From: Dendrobium chrysotoxum
Taxonomy: Eukaryota; Streptophyta; Magnoliopsida; Asparagales; Orchidaceae
DNA length: 64,000 bases
Reading direction: 5' to 3'
NCBI GenBank assembly: GCA_019925795.1
Contig: CM034297.1
Coordinates: 47,204,683-47,268,682 of the forward strand
In this document: positions 22,947 through 34,900 of the stretch, piece after piece
How positions within the stretch are numbered: the first letter of the stretch is position 1
How the letters are laid out: each line of letters opens with the position of its first letter
Position numbers and translations under genes: made by a program
The notes under the pieces: model-generated
What the model was told of the DNA's origin: nothing
Seen by the model: the letters and a program-made list of their open reading frames with translations, nothing else
Database searches by the model: none

Positions 22947-25900
22947 GTCAGTGGACTGCCGACTAGGATCACAGCTCTTTTTTCTTCTTGGTCACGTGGG
23001 ATTTCGTTTGGACAATTTTCTGTGAATGATGTCGAATGTTTTCGGCCCGCCTTTGATAGACCCGCTTGTGCATCCTTGGTTTGATGGCAATGAATGTTAA
23101 TGAATTGAGGGGGTCGATGGGGTATGTTTTGGACGGTTATGGAAGAGTTCTATGCATTTTGAGGTGGGAAGTCGTCTCTAGCTGTGCTCGTTGATGTTTC
23201 AGTTAGTCTTCCTTGATCATCTTGTTATTTTAGCTACAGTGATGGAGAGCTCTCAATTTATGACGATTTGGCATGCTGTAGAAGTAGTGGAACCTTGCTG
23301 CCTTTTTAGGGATTGAGTTTGGAGGCAGGGAAAGGGTGGTTAGTGGAGGGTCTAAGTAGGGGGATGCATGACTGAACCATGACATGCTAATTTCGCATGC
23401 TAATGTAAAGAAAAAATTCCAAAGATATTGGGGAATTTTATAAATTACTATATATTTGAAAGAATGATTATACGAATGAGATTAGGCTAGTAGTGAATAA
23501 AGAGTTGAAATATAAAATTGTTGAGATTAATAAGGAAGATGATTGCTATTAAGACAATTATCAATGATGAAATTATGAATATGATAATTCATTTTGCCCC
23601 TCAAGTTAGATTGGAAGATAGTTTAAAAAAATTAATTTTAGGAAGAGGTTGATATCTACGTCGTATACTTGTTGAAGAAATGATAGTTATTGAATGTAAT
23701 TTAAATGAGCATATAGGTTCTAATAGGATGGGGTCTAAGAATATGGTAGTTATGGAATAGGGGATATATATATGTAGTATTAAGAGCTATGCTTGAGTCT
23801 ATAATAGTCCAAAATCTTTCATTATCAACCATGTACTTTAAGAAATAAGAATAACTCTTCTTGGTTATAAAAGCTGAGTCACCAAATTATAAAAGATTTC
23901 TTTCTTACTTAGAAGGAAAGAAAAATCTTCTTCTGAAGACCGCAAGGTGATTTCAGAAGAAAGTTTGAGCACACAACATATGATAATACTTATGGATATA
24001 TCTTATAAGCAATATTATTAAAAATGTGCTTTTGGAGTGAAACAAAGTAATTTGTTTTCTTTGTGCATTGCTTGTCATCCGCAAGATCTTAGCAAAACAC
24101 ACATGCATCACTGCTTCATCTTGTCGAGTCATAGAATTGCACACTTTATTTTGATTCAAAACAGAATCCCTTTTCAAATTTTATGTTTTGATTATGCATT
24201 TGCCGCAATATGTAGGGCATGAATGTTCTCTTATCCTCATTGGTCTCGTAGTTGTTGAGTCATTTCTCATTTGCTCTCCATTCTTTAGCTAGATCTTTTT
24301 GGTGGTTCTCCTATTCACATTCTCTTGTTCATTAGTTTTCTTATATACTTCTTGGTGGTTCTTCCAACTGCTGCTAATAGTTTTTTTTTTCTTGTAATCA
24401 TCTTCTTGAGATTACTCCTTGATGTATCCTCTACACGTTCCTTAATTCCTTATCTTGAAACTCTCTTAATTCACTCGATTTCTCGCTCTACATTTCTAGC
24501 TTTTCCCTTAGTCTCACCATTATTCTTAATTCTTATGCGTTCTTTATTATTAAATTTTTTTATATATTTTATTTTTTTGGCTTTAATATACTTGTAAATC
24601 ATTATTATTGAATCTATCATTATATTTGTTGCAACCTAATATTTGGTGTTGTTTGAATTTAATTAATTAAATGAATATTGTATGCATGTTGTATATAAGA
24701 TTAAAATCAAACTAGTCCCTTGACTATTTGCATGTTTCCAATTTTGTTCTAAAGTGTAACATTTATTCAATTTAGTATCTCGCCTAAACAAAATGACCCA
24801 AAATGAGCATTCCTAGAGAAATTGTGATACAAAATTGATCTCAAATTTGTCCATCAACTATGCAAAATTGATTCCAATTTAGTCTTTGAGAGATTATTTT
24901 GGATTAATTTTGAATAGTCAAGGGATTAAATTGGACAAATGTAATACTCCAGGATAAGGTTGTCCATATATAAATAGTTTGTCCTTTTTTGGTTTTAATC
25001 ATATATATATAGAAATTTAATACAACTACAAGAACAACAACATCAAACTTTTATCCCAGTATGTGTGGTCGGCTGCATCAATCCTTTTTCTCCATTGTGT
25101 CATGTTAAGAGTCAAATTCTCATTTAAATTTAGGGGGATTTACATACATGCCACTATAAAACTGCCCCATTATTTAACACCTAGAACTTAAATATTTCAA
25201 ATATACCATCCAAACACAAAATAAACACCAAAAATACCACTCCGTGTATTATCGAGTCACGGCGTTATTCTCTTCTTTTTCTCTCGCGTCCGACCTCCAG
25301 AGAGTTGTTGCGTACGTTCTCTCTTGCATGCGGCTTCTTGCAAGCTTTAGCGATTCCAGCGAGCAACTTCTTCGCACGTAAGGTTTCTTTTGCCTACACT
25401 TCCAGAGAACATTTCTGTTAGATGTATGTCTATGTGTCTTGTAATCTATATATTTCTATGTATATGCTATACGTTATTGTGTTGGGGCATTAACTGTCAA
25501 TACTAATTGTTTTGCCTACACTTCCAAAGAACATTTCTATTTTTTTCTAACGATTTTGTGTTGGATCTGTCATCTTATTTCAGTTTGAAGTTGAAGGAAA
25601 AATGGCAAGTGGGTGGCATACTTCGTCAATGTAGGATTATGATCATGAAGTAGAAAATAATTTATATGGAGATAAAAAAGAGTGTATTTTCGTTATATTT
25701 AAATTTGGAGGATTTTGGATTGATACGAAGGATCATTTTAGAAAGAGATATAATGACCACAAACAAAGGACTATCAAATTTGAGAAAGGACATATAAATA
25801 CTTTCATGCTTAGAATAGAGATTGCTAGAATATGTCCATAGCTGAAAGAGCATCAATATAATATGCATTATCATATACAAAGAACATCACCCAAGGAATA

Positions 25901-28894
25901 CAAAAGTAAATTGTGATGTTGATGCGAGTGAGATGATGAAATTGTTGAATGAAAATTTAGGTGCCGAGATAGTTATCTCACTACAAAAAGTAGATGGAGA
26001 GCAGGCAAACTCAAACCTTATGGGGGTTGTGAGTACGGAATAGAGGGTAGAATGTTCTGTTGCTCATGATGATGGTATTTCAAGTGTTCAGGTTGGAAGT
26101 GTTATAGATATCAGTCTTGGCACATTTTTTAATAATGCAACGAGTTTCAAGAATGCTCTCCGATTAGTTGTTATTAAGGAGAACTTTGGAGTTAAGATAA
26201 AAGCCAGTGATAAGAAACGTGTTATTGTGACATGCTCATATCAAGGTTGTCAATGGAGAATTCAGGCTTTCCTATGTGAAGACACTCAATCTTCTTAAGT
26301 TAGGAGAGTAGATGGAGTGCATACATGTTTAGGCGTCAATCGTGCAGGGAATAGACTTGCCACATCTGCATAGGTTGCCAATAAGATTCAAGAGATGGTC
26401 AAGAGGTACCCAGACATTCCACCAAAAGAAATAAATAGCGGTCTAGAGAAAGAGTATGGTTTATCATTGCCTTATATAAAGCTCTGGAGGGCGAGAGAAC
26501 AAGCCCGTGATACTATTTTTGGATCGGTTGATGACAACTACAAATGGGTTCCAACATTGAGGGCAGAATTGCTTGATAAAAATCCTGGCTCACATATCAC
26601 ATATACACTGAATAACATTGACAATTCCTTTCAGAGGTTTTATGTCAGTTTCAAGGTTTGTGTTGATAGATTCCATAGTGGTTGTAGATCTCTTGTTAGT
26701 GTGGATGCATGCCATCTTAAATCGAAGTACTTAGGTGTACTTTTATCGGCTAACTCAGTTGATGATAATAATGGATTATTCACATTAGCTTACGCTATTG
26801 TGGAAACTAAATCAAAGCTGACTTGGTGGGTGTGGCAGTTAACTGGTCTACCTTGCATTCATGCCGTGGCTTTCATTGGTATGAATGAGCACCCCTTATG
26901 GCATACATTTATGATGATTACTATTATGTATCCAGGTAATGTTAACCTTCTTGCTTATAAACCATTTTTTGCCTATTATAAATACTAACTTCTTGATTAC
27001 AAGTGCTTTAGGTATAGACTTGCATATGATGGAGCAATTGCGACATTACCTGGGAGGAGCAATGGCTAGTAGTATCAGGGTTTTTTTCCTTTAAAAGAAA
27101 TTATTAGGTTATGTTAATTGACAATATGCAGAGTACATGTATACTGATAATGTAGTATCAGGTCCAGGCTTTAGGTGGTTTGCTAGTTGGAAACAAGTCT
27201 TTCTTGATTATGGTCCCTTAACAGTCATAGCATTTTAAGAATTCTATTGATAACTGGTCTGATTTTGGCATTATGAAGTTGTTGACTAAATTATCATATA
27301 ATCTAGATGATGGCAACCTTGATATTCTTTTTAACTTATGTTGCTCTTGTAATGAAAGTGGATTTTTGTTCCTTTAAACATTTATTGTGACTTGATTCTT
27401 AATATTCATGTACCCATGTACTTAAATCTAGTTGTTGGTAGGTGTATTAGCTCCATTTGTATTATCAACCATCTAATCAAACTACCGGCTTAAGAATTTA
27501 GAGCAGAAAACAAACTTAGAAAATTAGCCTCAAACAACACATTCTCGAATTTTTTTTTTCATTCCACTAGTTCAGATAAGCAAACAAACTACAATACCCT
27601 TGCACATCATATTAGTACAAGATATGCCAGCAAGCAAAGACATTTCTACAAACTTAACCTCGAACAATAAGCAAACAATCTACAAACACAACACGTGTTA
27701 AGCACTACAACTCTACATCAACTTTCAAACTGTTTCGACACAACACATTACATACTAAACCAAATACAGATGGTTGCGTTGACAAGAACAACCGCAATAA
27801 AGACTTTCATCAGGAAGAGGATCATGTCAAGCTTCTTAGAAATCCTTGCCTTCAAGTCTTTTAATTCATCATGTGAGGCATAAGAGGCCTCTTCTAGTTC
27901 GTCTACCATTTAAAGTAACTACAGTCATTTTTCGTTCGATTATGAATGCACCTATAAAACTGTCTTCCGCTATGAGGTCCACAGTAGCACGTGTACAACA
28001 CAGTTTAGGTGACAGTGGCAGTAAACTTGAGAATGTTGGCGTTTGGGTTTCGTGACGGATGAATTTGTTTAACTCATTTCAAATGGAAGAAGATCAGTCA
28101 ACGTAGTACACAAAATACCAAATCAAGCTATTTTTGAAATTGGACACTCGAAAATTAGGACCGGAAGAGTGAATTAATAAATCAAGTAGCAGTTTCATTA
28201 CCCGAAACAATCTACCGACTTCAATATGTTTAGCTGTAGTTTAACTTGTGAGGGAGGATACGACACAAACTACAACATTTACGGAGAGAAGATCGACAAG
28301 AAGTAAAGGAAATGTACTTGCCCGTTCTCTGAAAATTGCCAGTTGAAGGAAAAGCAGGCTAGGTCAGGAGTTCGCGGGACTAGGGATTTTAGTGGGAGGG
28401 AATAATGTTGTAAGCTTGGTAGAGACGGAGTGATATTTTTGTTGTTAAATTGAGGTTTGGGTGGTAGAGATGAAATATTTAAGTTGAAGGTGTTAGATAT
28501 GTAATATAACTATTATGAAGTGGTATCTATGTAAATTCCCCTTAAATTTAATAAAAAAAATCATTTCTAATACTTTCTAACCAAATCTTTTTTGGGTTTA
28601 TCTCTACCTTTCATAACATAGGCCAAACTAATATATCCACTCTCCTAACTAGGTCATCATAAGACTGACATTTTATGCGAAAATTTAATTAAGAAGTATA
28701 AAGATCAGAGAAATGATTTATGTGTTTTCTTATTGATTTTAAATAGCATGTCATCATGCACTATGAGAATTGATTTGATATACATTAATGAAAAATATTG
28801 TCATAGGTATTAAAGATATGATATTGATTGGTATTAGAAATAGTTGTGTAAGTGACTAAGGAGTTTTTAATTGTAGTAGGATTATATCATGTTC

Positions 28895-28959
<65 letters not shown>

Positions 28960-31900
28960 GATATTTTTTGAGGATATTCAACGTGATGCTTTCTGCTTTC
29001 ATGTATAATTTTTTGAAAAATAACATATTTCTAATCAATTAGACTTTTTCTTTTGAATAAGTGAAAAGTTATATCAACAAAGAAAATATTTAGAAGTTAA
29101 AGTCTTGATGATTAGTAGGAAAAAGACTTAGCATATGATATGCAAATTAGAGTGGGTGATTTTAACAATATTTAGTCCACATTATTAAAATAAAGTGACA
29201 CATGATGCAATAATTTTAGATATCTTGAATCCATTATATTAAGAATGCGATATAATCGAGGATGTGACTACTGAAGTGAAGGTTGAGTACCAAAAAAATG
29301 AAAAGTTTATCTAGAGATACATAAGAGTGTTAGTTTTGTGTGGAATCTAATTGTGTTGATCAATCGTGTTGTATTGTTGCCTCGGTCCTCATTTTCTGTT
29401 GGTCGAGTTCGTTGGGGATCCTCCCCCAGCTTGGGTTTAGGTGCATTGCTGCCAAAATTTTTTTCTGCACAATCATACAACGCTGTGTACCCGAGCATTA
29501 TGACGTTGTATAGTCTGGTTGGAGGCAGACAAAGAGCAGTGCACCGGGACACTTCAAACCCCGACACTGTGGCGCTGTCAGTTAGATTGGAGACAGAGAG
29601 TGAAGCGCCACGACTCTCCAAACTTGGCGTTGTGGTGCTCCAAACCAGGTGTCACAGTGCTGTGAGTTGGATTGGGCAAATTTCTTACTCTTTTTTCATG
29701 TTTAACTTGAAATATTGCGTGTCTTGGATGGTTTTATGTTTCTCTTTGTCCATTCTATGTAGAGAATAGTATATGAGTAAAGAGAGACAAGGAGTGAGAG
29801 AGAGAAAGCATTATGTACAAACTTCTCCTAATTTTCATAGTGAATTTCTTGGTTTGGTGTGGCTCCATGATTTTTTCTTGGTTTCAAGATTTTTTTGCAT
29901 TAAATCCTGGTATTCTTTCTTTCCAGTTCAACTTTCTATTTCTTGTTTGTTTCGTTACGTGGTTCTACTTCCCCAACGAAGAGAATGTTATGGTGACTTA
30001 AGAAAAATTTTATAAAATTGCAATTAGGCTAACTAGGTAAAAAGTGGATTATAGTTGAGTATGGTGAAAATGATAATGTTTAGATGAATGAATGACAAAA
30101 AAAAAGGAAATATAAATTGAGTAATGAATTTGAGGGATGGTGGGAGCAACATCTTTGAAGTTATGATAGGGGAATATAGGCGTAAGTAATTTTATAAATA
30201 TGGCTAGAGGTAGAAAATATGCTCATTAGACAGGTCGATAAAATTAGTGTTAAAGAATTAGGAAGAAAATGAGTGGATATAAGTAAAATTGACAGTTGTT
30301 TAAAAAGATTTGTATATAATAGATTTAACTCATCATGTAACACTCATAGGAATGAATGAAAAATAAGAATTCATAAAGCCAAACCTTTTATAGGTAGGAT
30401 ATGGCTAATGATGTTGATGTTAATCATCATATAATTTTCTTTTTTCAGATGATATTCTCTACGAATATGTCTAATTGTATAAAATAAGACCAAATTGTGT
30501 TTGGAAAATCAGGACTTCTTAAAAATTATGAAAGAGGACATCTGAAAATTATTACATCAACTGTTAGATAATTCTTTATATATATATATATTGTTTAGCA
30601 TTCAATTCGATGAAAAACTTCTTGTTTTTTAGTTTATCTGGAATAATTCCTCTGGCTTTGGCATGTTGATTCATTCATTGCTCTCACCCTGTTAAATTGT
30701 TAATTTTATTTAAGATCTCATTTGAATTCTACTTGTGCAGGCACTAGTTGCTTTGAAGAAAGGCAGTCAATTGCTCAAATATGGTCGCAAAGGGAGACCA
30801 AAGTTTTACCCATTTAGATTGTCAAATGTGAGCTTAAAGAATTTATTTTTATTAAATTCTATCTGAAAAATGATATTGAGTTGTCTTTTCTATTTTACGG
30901 AGTTGGTGCAATATCATGCTTCTGCTCAGTTTCTCTTAATAATTTTTATACTATAAATTATATAGAAATTCCATGCAACAAGAGCGGCCCCCCTCTTTTT
31001 CTCGTTAGGTTGACTTTTTCTTTTGTTTTGGCATTGGAGAGGGAATAATTCTGTCGGGCAAGAGTGATCTTATGATAATTTGTTTTGCTTCTTTTTAATT
31101 AGCTGATAAATGAAACCATCCAAATTTTCAAGCATGTTTTTTTTTCCTGACTGAAGTTTCACTTATCAAGTAGGCATTTTTTTTTTCATAATAATTAGAC
31201 TTCAAATGGTTGCAACTTGGTATTTCTACTTGTTCGATGTTGGATTAAACTCAATACTCTTCCTTACTAATATCTCCCTCACTTGAGAGTTCTTCATGTT
31301 GCCGACTCCACCCCTAAAACAAAAGCTTTTCAACATCATTGAGCATTAGCACCAAGAACCTACTAAACTAAGTTGAATTGTTGTCGGATTCAACTACCTT
31401 TGAATCTAACTTAACCATAGTAGAAGGTACCAATGATCAATGGAAATCACCAATTTGAGAGCTCTCCATGTTGCCATCACTGCATCACAAATGAAAGTTT
31501 TTCAACATCATTAGGTAGTATGTTGTTAGGACTTGAACACCAAAAATCAGTTAAAAAACAATAAATTTCAACAAACCAAACAGATTTTTTTGATAAGAAA
31601 GTAAACACGAACAAACAAGATATAATGGTTCTCTTTTGAGAGGAGAACCTTCTCTCCCAAACTCTAGATGCCGCTAGAATTCCTCACAAAAATAGTGGAC
31701 AGTAAGAACACTTAGAAAATCTGCATGAAGAAAAATAATAACACCAAAAGGCCTAATATAACTTTCCCTATTTCCCCCCCAAAACTTGAATTTTCTCTTC
31801 CATGTTTTTCCCCTATCTTCTCCTTTGATAAGTGATCCACTCCTTTAATTCTCCTCCCTTTCTAACCCCTCATTTAATTCTCCTCAATTTCTATCCTCCT

Positions 31901-34900
31901 TTAATTCTCCTCCCTTTCCAACCCATTCTCCTCACTTTCCCCCCACTTCCTGGGCCCACATCCTTGACTTCCGGTCCATCAATACTCCGCCCCCCCCCCC
32001 CCCCCCCCCCCGCCCCCCCAAAAAAAAAAAAAAAAAAAAAAGTGATACCTTGTCCTCAAGGTAGAATGAAAGGAATTGTTGTTGAATAATCTGGTAGGTC
32101 TACTACGTGGCTTTGTACTCCGATAGGTTCTTCCACCTTATCAACATTCTTTGCTTTCTGTTACTCCCTTGGTGCACTCCCTCAACCTCCAATATTCTAA
32201 GAACACCTCCATGTCATCCGTTAATGTCGGGGGAAGTGCAGAAGACGGAATGTCCTCGCATATCACAAGTCACAACTAGGACATATGAAATATCGGGTGG
32301 ATGACTGACGACGATGGTAACTGTAGGTGATATGCCACGGCACCGATGTGCTCCACTATCTTGTAAGGACCAAAATAACGGGGTGATAACTTCTCATTCC
32401 TTCTCCGTGCCAAGTAAATCATGTTCTCTGTCTATTGGGTCGAAGCTTCAAGTAAACCCTTGTCCCGTGCCTCAAATGAATGTCTCTCCTATGTGCATCT
32501 GCTTGCCTCTTCATAATTTGTTGAGCTCTCAACAAATGCCCCTTCAGCTCCACCAAGATTCTATCTCTGTCTTCCAAGTATTGCTGTATTGATACCACGG
32601 TGTGCTTGCCTTGTCCATAATATATCAAGTGAGGAGGATCTCTTCCGTATAACACCTTGAACGGTGTTGTTTGAACTGCCAATGATAGGGTGTTATGTTA
32701 ATACTCTGCCCATGCCAATCATTTTGCCTACAACTTTAGTGCATCTGATATAAAGAACTGAAGATAAGTCTCCACACTACGATTGACACCTTTGTCTGTC
32801 TGTCCGTCTGAGGATGATAAGCAGTGCTCTTTTCAGAACGGTTCCCTGCATCTTGAATAATTCCTTCTAGAATTGGCTTAGAGAGATCTTGTCTCAATCC
32901 GATACAATCGATTCTGGCATCCCATGTAGTCTCACAACCTCTCTTATGAAAATCGTCACTACTGATGCTGGTGTATAGGGCTGGAGAAGGGGAATGAAAT
33001 GGCCATATTTACTCAATCAATCTACTACCACCAGTATGGTAGTGTATCTTTTGACTTTGGTAAACTTTCAATGAAGTCTATGGTCACCTCCTCCCACACA
33101 TTTTCTGGAAGAGCTAACGGCTTTAGAAGCCCTCCTGGAGACATAGCTTAATACTTGTGTCTCTGACATGTATCATAGCTAGTCACCATCTTCTTGACAT
33201 CCTTTTGCATACCCTCCCAATACAGCTTTGTAGAAAGTCGGCAATGTCTTTTTGACCCCGAATGCCCCCCAATGGCCAAACACAGAATGTAAGAAGAGGT
33301 ATTTGGAAGCACAAACCACCCATTATGAAGCAACTTTTATCCCACCACTGAATATTCCGGATGGCTGTCCTTATTTTTCACCAGCTCCTCCCCAATTTTC
33401 CTTAACCCTGCATCCTGTTTGCTCTCTTTCCTCAATGGCTTAACATTAAGGGCACAGGCAATGCCATCATGTGGGGCTCCTCATGCACCTGGATAATTCA
33501 TTTACTGCTTTGTTTTCAACTCCAGGTCGATACTGAATCTCAAAGTCATAGTCTAATAACTTAGAAAGCCACCTTTGATGCTCCTCAATGATCATTCTTT
33601 GCTCCAACAAATACTTCAAACTCCTCGGGTCAGTTTTGACGATGAAATGTCTTCTCAATAAATAAGGCCGCCATTTCTAATGACCAGTACAATCGCCATC
33701 AGCTCCCTCTCATAGGCTGACTTGAGTCTTGCCTGGCCGTCAACACCTGACTGAAATAAGCCCAGGTCTCTAGTTCTGCATGAGTACTGCTCTGAACCCA
33801 AAACTTGAGGAATTTGTCTCAACTACAAAGGCTGGCTAAAATCTGGAAGAGCTAAAACTGGCACACTAGTCATAGCCTTCTTCAACTCCTCAAATACCTG
33901 GGTGGCTGACTCTCCCTAGTTGAAGTTGTCCTTTCTGATCTATTCCGTCAATGGCCCTGCTATAGAACTGTATCCTTTCACAAAATTTTGATAGTAGCAT
34001 GTGAGTCCCAAAATCCTCTCAACTCCTTCAAAGTCTTAGGTATGGGCCACCTGAGTATGGCCCCAATCTTACTCTGGTCAGCTGCCACTCTCTCCTGAGA
34101 TACCACATGCCTTAAATACTTCACTCTGGGCTAGACGAAAGGACACTTCTTCTGATTGGCAAACAAAGAGTGCTCTCTTAAGGTGGATAGCATAACTCCC
34201 AAATGCTCCAAGTACTCCCCCTCAGACCTGCTATATACCAATATATCGTCAAAAAATATCAGCACAAACCTTCGCAAGTAGGGCTAGAATACCCTATTAA
34301 TTAGAGACTAGAAAATAGTCGGTGCATTAGTGAGGCCAAAAGGTATCACCAAGAACTCATAATGTCCCTCATGCGTCCTAAAAGCTATCTTGTGGGTGTC
34401 TCCTAGTCGCATTCTGATATGGTGGCACCTGGATTTCAAGTCAATTTTGGAGAATATCACAGAGCCATGCAACCCATCTAACACTCGTCAATGACTGGTA
34501 TGGGAAATTTGTTTGGAATAGTTTCCTTGTTCAGGGCACGTTAGCCTACACATAACCTCCAACTTCCATCATTTTTTCTTCACCAACAATACAGGACTAG
34601 AAAAAGGGCTCACACTAGGCTTGATGATTTCAGCTTCATGCATCTCTCAAATCAGTCTCTCAATCTCATCCTTCTGGATCTTAAGGTAGCGGCATGGTCG
34701 GACACTAATAGTGGAGACACTTTCCTTCAAAACAATAGAGTACTCCTGCTCCCATGGGGGTGGCAATCCCTAGGGAAGTTGGAATACCTCCCTAAACTAC
34801 CAAAGTACTGGCTGAACAATGTTTAAAATGTCCTCTATCTCCTCTGTCCCACCTCCCTCCAAGCTCTGGAGTTCTACCAAGAATCCTCCTCCTTCCCCTT

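Larger units (their letters stand above)
25133..28541 (+). mobile_element. Mutator-like element (MULE), 3409 bp, with perfect 9-bp TSD
   Basis: The terminal inverted repeats are about 110 bp: GGGGGATTTACATACATGCC at the left and, reverse-complemented, GGGGAATTTACATAGATACC at the right, with shared AACACCT...AACTTAAATATTTCA and CACTCCGT blocks further in. TTAAATTTA occurs at 25124-25132 and 28542-28550, an exact 9-bp duplication. It carries a plus-strand transposase pseudogene and a minus-strand GRF zinc-finger ORF. It inserted into an RTE LINE tail within intron 1 of the PRAF gene, in the same direction as the gene. Confidence 0.9.

Noticed and set aside
28856..29038. ORF with a run of Tyr-Ile
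   Set aside because: It is the translation of an (AT)n microsatellite.
29307..29769. Two overlapping opposite-strand ORFs of 104 and 143 codons
   Set aside because: No recognised domain, and the openness is explained by the locally higher GC content.
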